Source: Actinomycetota bacterium
Lineage (GTDB): Bacteria; Actinomycetota; Thermoleophilia; Solirubrobacterales; 70-9
DNA: 64,000 nucleotides
NCBI GenBank assembly: GCA_018268675.1
Contig: JAFDWB010000064.1
Coordinates: forward strand, 1 to 64,000
Direction: 5' to 3'
Each line of letters begins with the position of its first letter. The first letter of the stretch is position 1. Below are positions 56,195 to 62,898 of the stretch, piece by piece. Both the position numbers and the translations under genes were made by a program. The notes beneath the pieces were generated by a model. The model made no database searches and had not been told where the DNA came from. It worked only from the letters and a program-made list of their open reading frames with translations.

Positions 56195-56641
56195 ATGCCG
56201 AGACGGCTCCTCCCCGGCCTGCTCGCGGCGCTCGCGCTCGCGGTGGCCCTCTCCTCCTGCGGTGGCGGCAGCAGCGCGACGAGCACCCAGAGGACCGTGA
56301 TGCGCAAGGCCAGTCCCCAATCCGGCCAGACCTTCCTCCCCGACGTCAGCGGCACCCACCACTCGGTCAAACCCCCCATCTACGCCTTCGGCGGCGACGG
56401 CAATCTCACCGCCAAGAACCTCGAATGGCACGGCTGGGGCGAATCCAAGGCGACCGCTTTCGGCACCGTCGCCGAGCACCCCGCCTCCGGCCTGGTCAAC
56501 ACCTTCTCCGGCAGCGTCACCGCCTCCGTCCCCCGCACCTGCAAGGGCGTCCGCTACTACACCGAGATCATCGCCCACGTGCCCAAACAGGCCGACTTCG
56601 TCCCCACCGAAGCGACGAAGCTGACGACGCCCTGCGGCTGA
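56195..56641 (+). CDS. Putative lipoprotein
   Basis: A 148-residue exported lipoprotein with a clear lipobox: signal peptide LLPGLLAALALAVALSSC, so Cys22 should be the lipidated residue. The rest (~23-148) has no recognised family; segments are SPQSGQTFLPDVSGTHHSVK, AKNLEWHGWGESKATAFGTV and TCKGVRYYTEIIAHVPKQAD, with a Cys pair (~119, ~147) that could form a disulfide. The pattern of short beta strands suggests a small sandwich domain. Function unknown; located outside the membrane. Confidence 0.8.
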   Translation: MPRRLLPGLLAALALAVALSSCGGGSSATSTQRTVMRKASPQSGQTFLPDVSGTHHSVKPPIYAFGGDGNLTAKNLEWHGWGESKATAFGTVAEHPASGLVNTFSGSVTASVPRTCKGVRYYTEIIAHVPKQADFVPTEATKLTTPCG

Positions 56642-56660
56642 CGCGCCCGCGGCCTTCGGC

Positions 56661-57365
56661 TCAGCCGACGGGCCCGGTCGGGGTGTCCAGATGGCGGGTC
56701 TCGTTGAAGCTGCGCAGCAGCCAGCGGCCATCTTCGTGGACCACGAGGCGGGAGATGGAGCCGTTGTCGGCGTGGATGAAGGCAAACGGCCGACTCGCGG
56801 TGGCCATCGCGCAGAGCGCGCCGATCACGGCGCCGTGCGCGAAGGCCACGGCGACGGTCCCCGCCGGGACTGCCTCGACGATCGTCTCGATCGCCCTCCG
56901 GAGCCTCCCCTCGAACTCCTCCGGCGCCTCGGCCCCCGGGATCACATCCCACCGTTCGCGCGCCGCGATCTCGGCGACCAGCGGATCGCCTTCGGCGACC
57001 TTGATCCGGTACTCGCCACCCTCGAGCCCACCCAGGAAGACCTCCCGCAGATCGGGCAGCACCACCGCCTCGAGTCCGGCACCCTCGGCCAGCGGCCGCG
57101 CCGTTTCCTGCGTCCGCCGCAGATTGGAGACGAACATCCCGGAGAACACCTCGTCCCCGAGCTCGTCCGCGACCGACCGCGCCTGCGCCTTCCCGACCGC
57201 CGACAGCGCCGGGTCCCCCTGCCCGGCGATCAACGGAAAGCGCTTGCCCGGCAACGCCGCCTCCGAGGCCCCGTGACGGACCAGCACCACCTCGACCGAG
57301 TCAGCCGGCGGCACATAGCGGCGCTGCTCGAACCCGCTCGCTTCGGTCGTCGCCTGTTCGCTCAT
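56661..57365 (-). CDS. Histidine phosphatase family protein
   Basis: A 234-residue phosphoglycerate-mutase-fold phosphatase. The phospho-acceptor His is in VVLVRHGASEA (RHG, ~30-32), the Arg pocket in FVSNLRRTQETARPLAEGAG (~78-97), the Glu in PDLREVFLGGLEGG (~104-117) and the second His in VAFAHGAVIGALCAM (~177). The family acts on small phosphometabolites or phosphoproteins; the exact substrate is not predictable. It is convergent with the lipoprotein gene. A TAGGGT box 12 nt before the ATG is a possible promoter. Confidence 0.93.
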   Translation of the reverse strand: MSEQATTEASGFEQRRYVPPADSVEVVLVRHGASEAALPGKRFPLIAGQGDPALSAVGKAQARSVADELGDEVFSGMFVSNLRRTQETARPLAEGAGLEAVVLPDLREVFLGGLEGGEYRIKVAEGDPLVAEIAARERWDVIPGAEAPEEFEGRLRRAIETIVEAVPAGTVAVAFAHGAVIGALCAMATASRPFAFIHADNGSISRLVVHEDGRWLLRSFNETRHLDTPTGPVG

Positions 57366-57487
57366 CGTCGGACTCGCACCCTAGAGCCGCTCCGCGCGGA
57401 AAGCGCATCCAGGTCGCCACCGGTGCAAGGTCGTGCCAAGCACCCACGAACCCGCATGTTTACGCAAATTCTTTCTACTTTTCGGTA

Positions 57488-57517
57488 TTGATCTGCGCAC
57501 TTTGGGACACATAGCCT
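57488..57517 (+). promoter_or_regulatory. Promoter of the Cys-rich peptide gene
   Basis: TTGATC (57488-57493), an 18-nt spacer and TAGCCT (57512-57517) in an AT-richer stretch; a leader of ~27 nt with a strong ribosome site follows, unlike the leaderless genes. Confidence 0.5.
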
Positions 57518-57550
57518 CACGCCTCCAGTCCACCGCTCGGGAGGAGCCAA

Positions 57551-57832
57551 GTGATTCGCAAACGTGTCACGTCCGTGTTGGTCGTCGCAGCCATCGGCGC
57601 CGTCGGCCTGGTGAACGGCGCGTCGGCCTCGGGACCGCGCCATCCGCTTACCTCTGTCATCCAGACCTCGAAGTCCTGCTCGTCCGGCTACACCCGGGCG
57701 GTGCTCCCCGACGGCGTGAAATGTCTCCACGACGGTGAGTTCTGCACCAAGACCTACCAGTCTTACTACCACCGATACGGCTACACCTGTGCGCTCGGTA
57801 GCGACGGGCGTCTGCGCCTTTCCGTCTGGTAG
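57551..57832 (+). CDS. Small secreted Cys-rich protein
   Basis: A 93-residue exported protein. Signal peptide TSVLVVAAIGAVGLVNGASA (~7-26), then a compact cysteine core: CSSGYTRAVLPDGVKCL (~43-59), FCTKTYQSYYHRYGYTC (~64-80). The C-GY-A-LP-G-KCL-G-FC-Y-YG-C pattern resembles small proteins common in Actinobacteria and Solirubrobacterales, whose function is unknown. The GTG start is preceded by GGGAGGAGCC, a strong ribosome site. First gene in the less GC-rich patch; the DUF2188 gene follows 32 nt later. Confidence 0.8.
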   Translation: MIRKRVTSVLVVAAIGAVGLVNGASASGPRHPLTSVIQTSKSCSSGYTRAVLPDGVKCLHDGEFCTKTYQSYYHRYGYTCALGSDGRLRLSVW

Positions 57833-57864
57833 CACACCCGCACAGAAACAGAGGAGGAATACTG

Positions 57865-58086
57865 ATGGCAAGGGGATGGGTCCACACGGTCCACAAGAGT
57901 GGAATATGGGTTAACGAGATCGAGGGAGACGGCACGCTCTCGTCCCACGCCACCAAAGAGGAGGCGGTCGCAGCGGGTCGCCGCGAGGCGATCTCCCGCC
58001 GCACCGAGCATGTGATCCACCGCCTCGACGGCACCTTCGCCGAACGCAACAGCTACGGCAACGATCGGTTCCCGCCGCGAGGTTGA
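57865..58086 (+). CDS. DUF2188 domain protein
   Basis: A 73-residue protein of the DUF2188 family: GWVHTVHKSGIWVNEIEGDG (~4-23), then HATKEEAVAAGRREAISRRT (~28-47), then VIHRLDGTFAERNSYGNDRF (~50-69) ending PPRG. This small beta-alpha domain occurs widely, often near phage or defence genes, with no known activity. The ATG is preceded by AGGAGGAATACTG. It ends 3 nt before the TIGR04141-like gene, so the two are probably one transcript. Confidence 0.87.
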   Translation: MARGWVHTVHKSGIWVNEIEGDGTLSSHATKEEAVAAGRREAISRRTEHVIHRLDGTFAERNSYGNDRFPPRG

Positions 58087-58089
58087 GAC

Positions 58090-59599
58090 ATGGCGAAGCA
58101 ACCCCGCCTCGAGAAGCTGACGATCTCCCTGTTGAAAGCCGACCTGGGGCGCGCGGACATACTCCACGACCCAGGCGGTGTCGCCGGGCATCGGATCGCC
58201 TTGCTCAACAAAGACGAGGACTCCCTCTTCACCGCCTCCTCCCCTCCCCACCCACCCGACTGGACCCGCTTCCTCGATCCCCACACGACCGTCGACCTAA
58301 AATCAGCCTTGGCAACGGCGTCGGCTTCCGCAGTCCTGGTCTCCGAGGCCGAAGGCCGGCTCTTCGCAGTCACCTGGGGTCAGGGCCGCCACCTGCTCGA
58401 ATCCGATGCCTTCGAGCAGGATTTCGGATTGAAGGTAGTCCTGAACACGGTCGCGCCCGATCAGTTGAAGAGCGTCGACGCGAAGACGATCGACGAGACG
58501 ACCGTTCATACCAGGCGCGACGTCAGTCGCGATTCGCCCCTCACCACCTTCGAACTTGACCCGAGCCGAGACCTGCTGCGCGCAGTCACCGGAACGCCAA
58601 GCGATCAAACGCTTGCGCATCGGCTGACTGGTGCCGACAGCCTAGGGATAGTGACCCGCGAGCAGGTTCCCGACTTGCCCAAGCTCGGCGCACGACTGCT
58701 CAAGGCCTACGCAAGCGAGACTTACAAGGAGAACTTCGATTTTGTCGACTACCTACGGCCGGTGAAGAGCCAGTCGGTGAAAGAGGAGCTCGACGCGAGG
58801 CTGCTAGACGTGCTGGCGGGCAGGGAGATAGACGATGTCCACCTTGCCGCTCCCGAGGTGCTCGATTGGCTCGACGTGGATGGTTTTCGTTACCGCACCG
58901 GCGGCGATGACGCCGAGAAGACGCAAGACCCCCGAATTAGTGTCTATCTCGACGCGCGCACCGAGGACCCAACTTTCGAGGACCTGAAGCGCGACCACCT
59001 GATCGCGGTGAGGGCAACCGACGGCGGCCCCGGCGAGAGCTGGCCGATATATCGCTGCATCGTCTACCAGGTCGAGCTCGACGAATATCTCTACGTGCTC
59101 TCCGGCGGTGCCTGGTTTCGGGTCGACCGCTCCTATCGTGACAAGATCGAGCGGGAGGTCCGCGAGCTGAACCAATACGAAGACCTACCGAGCGCCGATC
59201 TGGAAACGAGCGAGGACGCCTACAATCAGAAAGCCGCTATCGCCCTCGGTGCACTCTGCCTCGACAGGAAGTTGGTCTATGACGGAGGCCCCGGCAAGAT
59301 GGAGCTCTGTGACCTCCTGACCGACGAGGGTCGCTTCGTCCACTTCAAGCTCCGCGGGAGTTCCTCCACCTCAGCCACCTTTTCGCACAGGGCACGAACA
59401 GCGCCGAGCGCCTTCTCCTCGATGACGAGTTTCGCGCGAAGGCCCGTACTTTGAGGTCACCTTTGCCGTGATAACTCGGAGCACCCGCGACACGCCCCTG
59501 ACCCTCCCGTTCTTCAGTCTCGTGAATCTGCGGGCCGCGGCTCGCAGATTGCGCGCTTACCGGTTCAAGGTGTCAGTCGCTGAGGTCCACGAGGACTAA
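58090..59599 (+). pseudogene. TIGR04141/DUF6119-like gene with two frameshifts near the 3' end
   Basis: Resembles the sporadically distributed TIGR04141/DUF6119 family, often found near restriction or defence genes. Segment 1 (58090 to ~59369) starts MAKQPRLEKLTISLLKADLG and ends HFKLRGSSST. The expected continuation LSHLFAQGTNSAERLLLDDE then lies in the second frame (~59367-59446), and YFEVTFAVITRSTRDTPLTL to the end (stop TAA 59597-59599) lies in the third. Each shift is consistent with one missing base (near 59369 and 59445). With both restored the protein would be ~503 residues. A conceptual stop at 59452-59454 would truncate it. Sequencing error is possible. Confidence 0.78.
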
Positions 59600-59667
59600 G
59601 AGAGCGAATAGGTGAGAGTAGGCTGATCCCGGGACGCGATTTCTGCGACGGAGAGGACGGCCAGAAT

Positions 59668-59955
59668 ATGACCGAGGCGCGCGCGATGCGGGACCCGCGG
59701 GGCCGGAGCGTGTCGCTGGAGGCGGAGCGATGGGAGCACATCATCAGCGGCCACCCCGAGCTGCGGGACAACCAGGCGGACATCGTGCGCGCGGTGGAGT
59801 CGCCGAGCGAGGTGCTTGCGGGCCGGGCGCCCGACGAAGATTGGTTCTACCTGGCGGAGGCGGGGCCGAGCCGCTGGCTCAAGGTGGTCGTCGTCTTCGA
59901 CCGGGCGGGCAGTGGGCGTATCATCACTGCATTCGGACGACGAAGGAAGCCATGA
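59668..59955 (+). CDS. PBECR-like small protein (putative toxin nuclease)
   Basis: A 95-residue protein resembling phage-encoded Barnase-EndoU-ColicinE5/D-RelE-like (PBECR) domains: a helical HIISGHPELRDN (~30-41), the DIVRAVESPSEVLAG stretch and a strand pair LKVVVVFDRAGSGRIITAFG (~72-91). The family is only remotely matched, so the nuclease role is inference. Its stop overlaps the DUF2283 start by 4 nt (ATGA), a layout common in toxin-antitoxin modules. It lies beside tRNA-Thr in an accessory patch. Confidence 0.62.
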   Translation: MTEARAMRDPRGRSVSLEAERWEHIISGHPELRDNQADIVRAVESPSEVLAGRAPDEDWFYLAEAGPSRWLKVVVVFDRAGSGRIITAFGRRRKP

Positions 59956-60227
59956 GCGTGACGATCGCCGACATCACTTTTGATCGCGTCGAGTACGACG
60001 CTGGCGCCGACGTGCTCTATCTGCACGTGGGCGACCCCTCTACCGCGGTCGACTTCGACGAGACGCCCGAGGGTCACGCGCTTCGCTTCGACGCCGAGGG
60101 CAGGCTGGTCGGGATCACGCTGGTCCGCCCTAAGCATCTGCTGGAAGAGGGCGGCGGCCTGCACATCACGCTGCCGGTGGCGAGCGAGGTGTCGGCTCGG
60201 GAGCTGACGCCGGCCCTGAGCGCCTGA
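59952..60227 (+). CDS. DUF2283 family protein (putative antitoxin)
   Basis: A 91-residue protein of DUF2283: VEYDAGADVLYLHVGDPSTA (~13-32), RFDAEGRLVGITLVRPKHLL (~48-67) and HITLPV near the end. This beta-rich family is usually encoded directly after a DUF4258 or PBECR-like gene, which suggests it neutralises that partner, although direct proof is not known to me. It overlaps the gene before it by 4 nt and ends 21 nt before tRNA-Thr on the other strand. Confidence 0.82.
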   Translation: MSVTIADITFDRVEYDAGADVLYLHVGDPSTAVDFDETPEGHALRFDAEGRLVGITLVRPKHLLEEGGGLHITLPVASEVSARELTPALSA

Positions 60228-60247
60228 CGGCGTCCTGCCGCCGATAA

Positions 60248-60320
60248 GCCCGCCGCCGGGATCGAACCGGCAACCTCCTGATTACAAATCAGGTGCTCTC
60301 CCAGGTTGAGCTAGGCGGGC
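60248..60320 (-). tRNA. tRNA-Thr, anticodon UGU
   Basis: The minus strand folds as a 73-nt cloverleaf: acceptor GCCCGCC/GGCGGGC, D-stem GCTC/GAGC, anticodon stem CCTGA/TCAGG with loop TTTGTAA (anticodon TGT), a 5-nt variable loop, T-stem GCCGG/CCGGC with TTCGATC. The genome does not encode the CCA end. It borders the accessory patch at 57366-60247 and could serve as an integration site. Confidence 0.95.
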
Positions 60321-60340
60321 GTGGGGCCGATGATGGCTAG

Positions 60341-61342
60341 ATGGATGTCACGTTTCGGTTCCTCGCCCCGGATGAGGGTGGCGTCCTGACCGCGGCGATA
60401 GAAGCAGCTTACGGGACGACCTACGACGTGCGGTGGGTTTACGACCCGGCGGAGGTCTGCGCCCGGCTCGGGGACGGGCGCTATGTGTCTTGCGTGGCGG
60501 AGACGGAGGCGGGGGAACTGCTCTGCCACGAGGGGATGAGCCTGGCGGCGGCGGGGGATGCGGTGGGCCACTCGGGGCAGGCGGTGACGCTGGCGGCGGC
60601 ACGGGGGCAGCACCTGTTCACGCGCACGAAGCGGACGCTGATGGACTGGGGGCAGGAACGGGGGCTCGCCGGGATGTACAGCGAGGCGACCGCCGCGCAT
60701 CCCTACAGCCAGAAGGCGAACATCGAGCTGGGGGCGCACGAGACGGGCTTCCTGCTCGGCTGGATCCCGGCCTCGGTCGAGAACGACGCGGCGGAGGGGC
60801 CGCGGCGGCGCGAGTCGGCGGCGCTGCTCTACACGAAGCTGAACGACGGCCACGAGCGGCGCGTCTACGCGCCCGAGCGCCATCACGAGATCGTCGGGCA
60901 GACCCTCGCGCTGTGCGAGCTGCGCGGGACGCTCGCCCAGCCACCCGCCGACTTCGAGCCGGCGGAGCGCAGTGAGATCCACACCGAGATCGACGCCGAT
61001 CACAACCTTGCGCTGCTGACGGTGACGGTGCCCGGCGCCGACCTCGAGGAGGTGCTGGCCGCCGAGCGCCGGCGCCTGTTCGACGACGGCCTCGACGCGC
61101 TCTACGTCGACCTGCCTCTCGACACGCCGGCGACCGCCCTCCTCGCCGACCACCTCGAGCGCCTGCGCGTCTCCTACGCGGGGATCTTCCCCAACCACCG
61201 GGCCGACGGTGACGTCCTGCGGATGCAGTCGCTGCACCGGGTCCGAGTCAAGGCCGACGACGTTGCCGTCGCCTCGGACCACGGGCGCGAGCTGCTCGAG
61301 TACGTGCTCGCCGACCTCGAGCGCGGCGACCAGCCCGGCTAG
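60341..61342 (+). CDS. GNAT-fold protein, possible regulator
   Basis: A 333-residue protein with an N-terminal GNAT-like acetyltransferase half: CVAETEAGELLCHEGMSLAA (~50-69), RTKRTLMDWGQERGLAGMYS (~92-111), HPYSQKANIELGAHETGFLL (~117-136) with IPASVEND, and a C-terminal half with VTVPGADLEEVLAAERRRLF (~228-247) and ALYVDLPLDTPATALLADHL. Similar proteins are found with anti-sigma or serine-kinase regulators in Actinobacteria and Chloroflexi. The substrate is unknown. It is convergent with sigH, with a 4-nt overlap of the two ends. Confidence 0.78.
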   Translation: MDVTFRFLAPDEGGVLTAAIEAAYGTTYDVRWVYDPAEVCARLGDGRYVSCVAETEAGELLCHEGMSLAAAGDAVGHSGQAVTLAAARGQHLFTRTKRTLMDWGQERGLAGMYSEATAAHPYSQKANIELGAHETGFLLGWIPASVENDAAEGPRRRESAALLYTKLNDGHERRVYAPERHHEIVGQTLALCELRGTLAQPPADFEPAERSEIHTEIDADHNLALLTVTVPGADLEEVLAAERRRLFDDGLDALYVDLPLDTPATALLADHLERLRVSYAGIFPNHRADGDVLRMQSLHRVRVKADDVAVASDHGRELLEYVLADLERGDQPG

Positions 61343-62046
61343 ACCGCGACCTCCCGCGAGGCGAGGTGGGCGCCGACCTTGCGCTTCACCCGCTGCAGGG
61401 CGTTGTCGACGGTCTTCGTGTCGCACTCGAGGCGCTCGGCGATCTGTTCGTAGGAGTGGCCGTCGAGATAGAGCGACAGCACGCGGCTCTCCAGGTCCGA
61501 CAGCACCCCCGAGACCCCGGACAGGCACGACACGAGGCTCTCCAGCTCTTCGGTCGCGATCACCTGGTTGACCGGGTCGTGGACGCTCGGCCCGGGCAGG
61601 ATCTCGTCCAGCGTCGTTTCCGACTCGCCGCTCGCAGCCGGGGTCTGGCTGAACGAGACGTACTGGTTCAGCGGCGTGTGCTTGTTGCGGGTCGCGGTCT
61701 TCACCGCGGTGATGATCTGGCGCGTGATGCAGAGCTCGGCGAAGTTGCGGAAGCTCGACTCGCGGTCGGAGCGGTAGTCGCGGATCGCCTTGTAGAGGCC
61801 GAGCAGCCCCTCCTGGATCAGGTCGTCGGACTCGCCGCCGAGGAGGAAGTAGGAGGAGGCCTTCAGACGGACGAAACCGCGGTATCTGCGGACGATCGCG
61901 TCGTAGGCGTCGGTCCTGCCGTCCTTGGCGAGGGCGACGAGATAGTGATCATCAAGCTCAGCTTGAGGGTTAGATCGCGCGGCCAGCGCGCTGCCACGGC
62001 GCGACGAAGTCGGCCGAAATTCCTGCTTAGGCGTCGATAGTGCCAC
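61339..62046 (-). CDS. sigH: RNA polymerase sigma factor of the SigH (Spo0H) type
   Basis: A 235-residue sigma-70 family factor resembling Bacillus SigH. Region 2 includes RYRGFVRLKASSYFLLGGES (~54-73) and LIQEGLLGLYKAIRDYRSDR, then FAELCITRQIITAVKTATRN and HTPLNQYVSF. Region 4 holds LYLDGHSYEQIAERLECDTK and TVDNALQRVKRKVGAHL. GTG 62046 follows AAGGAG by 8 nt. A TTGACA/TAAACT promoter lies ~115-140 nt upstream. The order cysS-rlmB-sigH matches Firmicutes, so the neighbourhood is ancient. Confidence 0.95.
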   Translation of the reverse strand: MALSTPKQEFRPTSSRRGSALAARSNPQAELDDHYLVALAKDGRTDAYDAIVRRYRGFVRLKASSYFLLGGESDDLIQEGLLGLYKAIRDYRSDRESSFRNFAELCITRQIITAVKTATRNKHTPLNQYVSFSQTPAASGESETTLDEILPGPSVHDPVNQVIATEELESLVSCLSGVSGVLSDLESRVLSLYLDGHSYEQIAERLECDTKTVDNALQRVKRKVGAHLASREVAV

Positions 62047-62119
62047 AGATCCTTCTCCTTGCTGAAGGGTCGTGACGCCACTTACCTCCCCCGAGGCGCC
62101 TCTTATCCGGTGGGCTTCT

Positions 62120-62138
62120 CCTCAGACTCAAGCTGAGG
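62120..62138. promoter_or_regulatory. Hairpin in the sigH leader
   Basis: CCTCAG (62120-62125) pairs with CTGAGG (62133-62138), 7-nt loop, in the predicted ~105-nt leader of sigH. Confidence 0.4.
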
Positions 62139-62159
62139 TTCACCCTTTATTGAGGCGGC

Positions 62160-62187
62160 AGTTTACGCGCCCGCGGAGTTCTGTCAA
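62160..62187 (-). promoter_or_regulatory. Sigma-70-type promoter of sigH
   Basis: On the minus strand TTGACA (62182-62187) is followed after 16 nt by TAAACT (62160-62165), in an AT-rich stretch. This is the only classical -35/-10 promoter I found with a consensus -35, and it implies a leader of about 105 nt. Confidence 0.7.
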
Positions 62188-62244
62188 CCCCAAATTGCGA
62201 CTTTTTGCAAACGCCGTTGCATTTGCAGGAACTCGCCGTGGGGG

Positions 62245-62898
62245 TCAGGAGCGCTGGCGGACCGACTCGAAGAGGAGCGCGGTGGCGGCGGCGGAGACGT
62301 TCAGGGACTCGATCCGGCCCAGTCGCGGCAAGGCGACGAGCCCGTCGCAGCTCGAAGCGACCCGCGGTCGAAGCCCTTTCCCCTCCCCGCCGAGCACGAT
62401 CACCGTCGGCCCGGTGAGGTCGACGCCCCAGGGCGGCTGCGTCCCGTCGGCGTCGGCGCCCCAGATCCAGAAGCCCGCCTCCTTCGCCTCCTCCAGCCAG
62501 TCGGCCAGGTTCCGCACGTGGGCGACCTCGAGGTGCTCGACCGCCCCCGCCGAGGTCTTACAGACGACCGGCGTGACCATCGCCGCCCGCCGCTCCGGGA
62601 TCACCACCCCAGCGACCCCGGCCGACTCCGCCGAGCGGCAGACCGCGCCGAGATTCCGTGGGTCCTGCACTTGGTCGAGCGCGACGATCAGCGCGTCCGG
62701 CCTCCGCAGCATCCCCTCCGCGTCGCCGTAGGGATACGGATCGACCTCCGCCACCACACCTTGGTGGTCCGGCGACCCACACAGCCGCTCCAGCTCCGCC
62801 GCCGATGTCTCCGGCGCCCGCCAGACTTTCCGCACCCGCCGCCGCCCCCGTTCCGCCTCCTGGACCGGCTGCACCCCGTAGATGACCTGCGAAGCCAT
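62245..62898 (-). CDS. rlmB: 23S rRNA 2'-O-methyltransferase RlmB/TrmH family
   Basis: A SPOUT-class RNA 2'-O-ribose methyltransferase, 217 residues. Motif 1 is ALDQVQDPRNLGAVCRSAES (~72-91), motif 2 VIVLGGEGKGLRPRVASSCD (~165-184) and motif 3 GRIESLNVSAAATALLFESV (~194-213), including the catalytic Arg and Asn. A short N-terminal substrate-binding domain (YGVQPVQEAERGRRRVRKVW) precedes it. The target nucleotide (G2251-type in 23S rRNA) is inferred from the family. ATG 62898 shares its A with the cysS stop (TGATG). Confidence 0.95.
   Translation of the reverse strand: MASQVIYGVQPVQEAERGRRRVRKVWRAPETSAAELERLCGSPDHQGVVAEVDPYPYGDAEGMLRRPDALIVALDQVQDPRNLGAVCRSAESAGVAGVVIPERRAAMVTPVVCKTSAGAVEHLEVAHVRNLADWLEEAKEAGFWIWGADADGTQPPWGVDLTGPTVIVLGGEGKGLRPRVASSCDGLVALPRLGRIESLNVSAAATALLFESVRQRS

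Noticed and set aside
60248-60320. A plus-strand reading of the tRNA as another RNA
   Set aside because: The cloverleaf is correct only on the minus strand.
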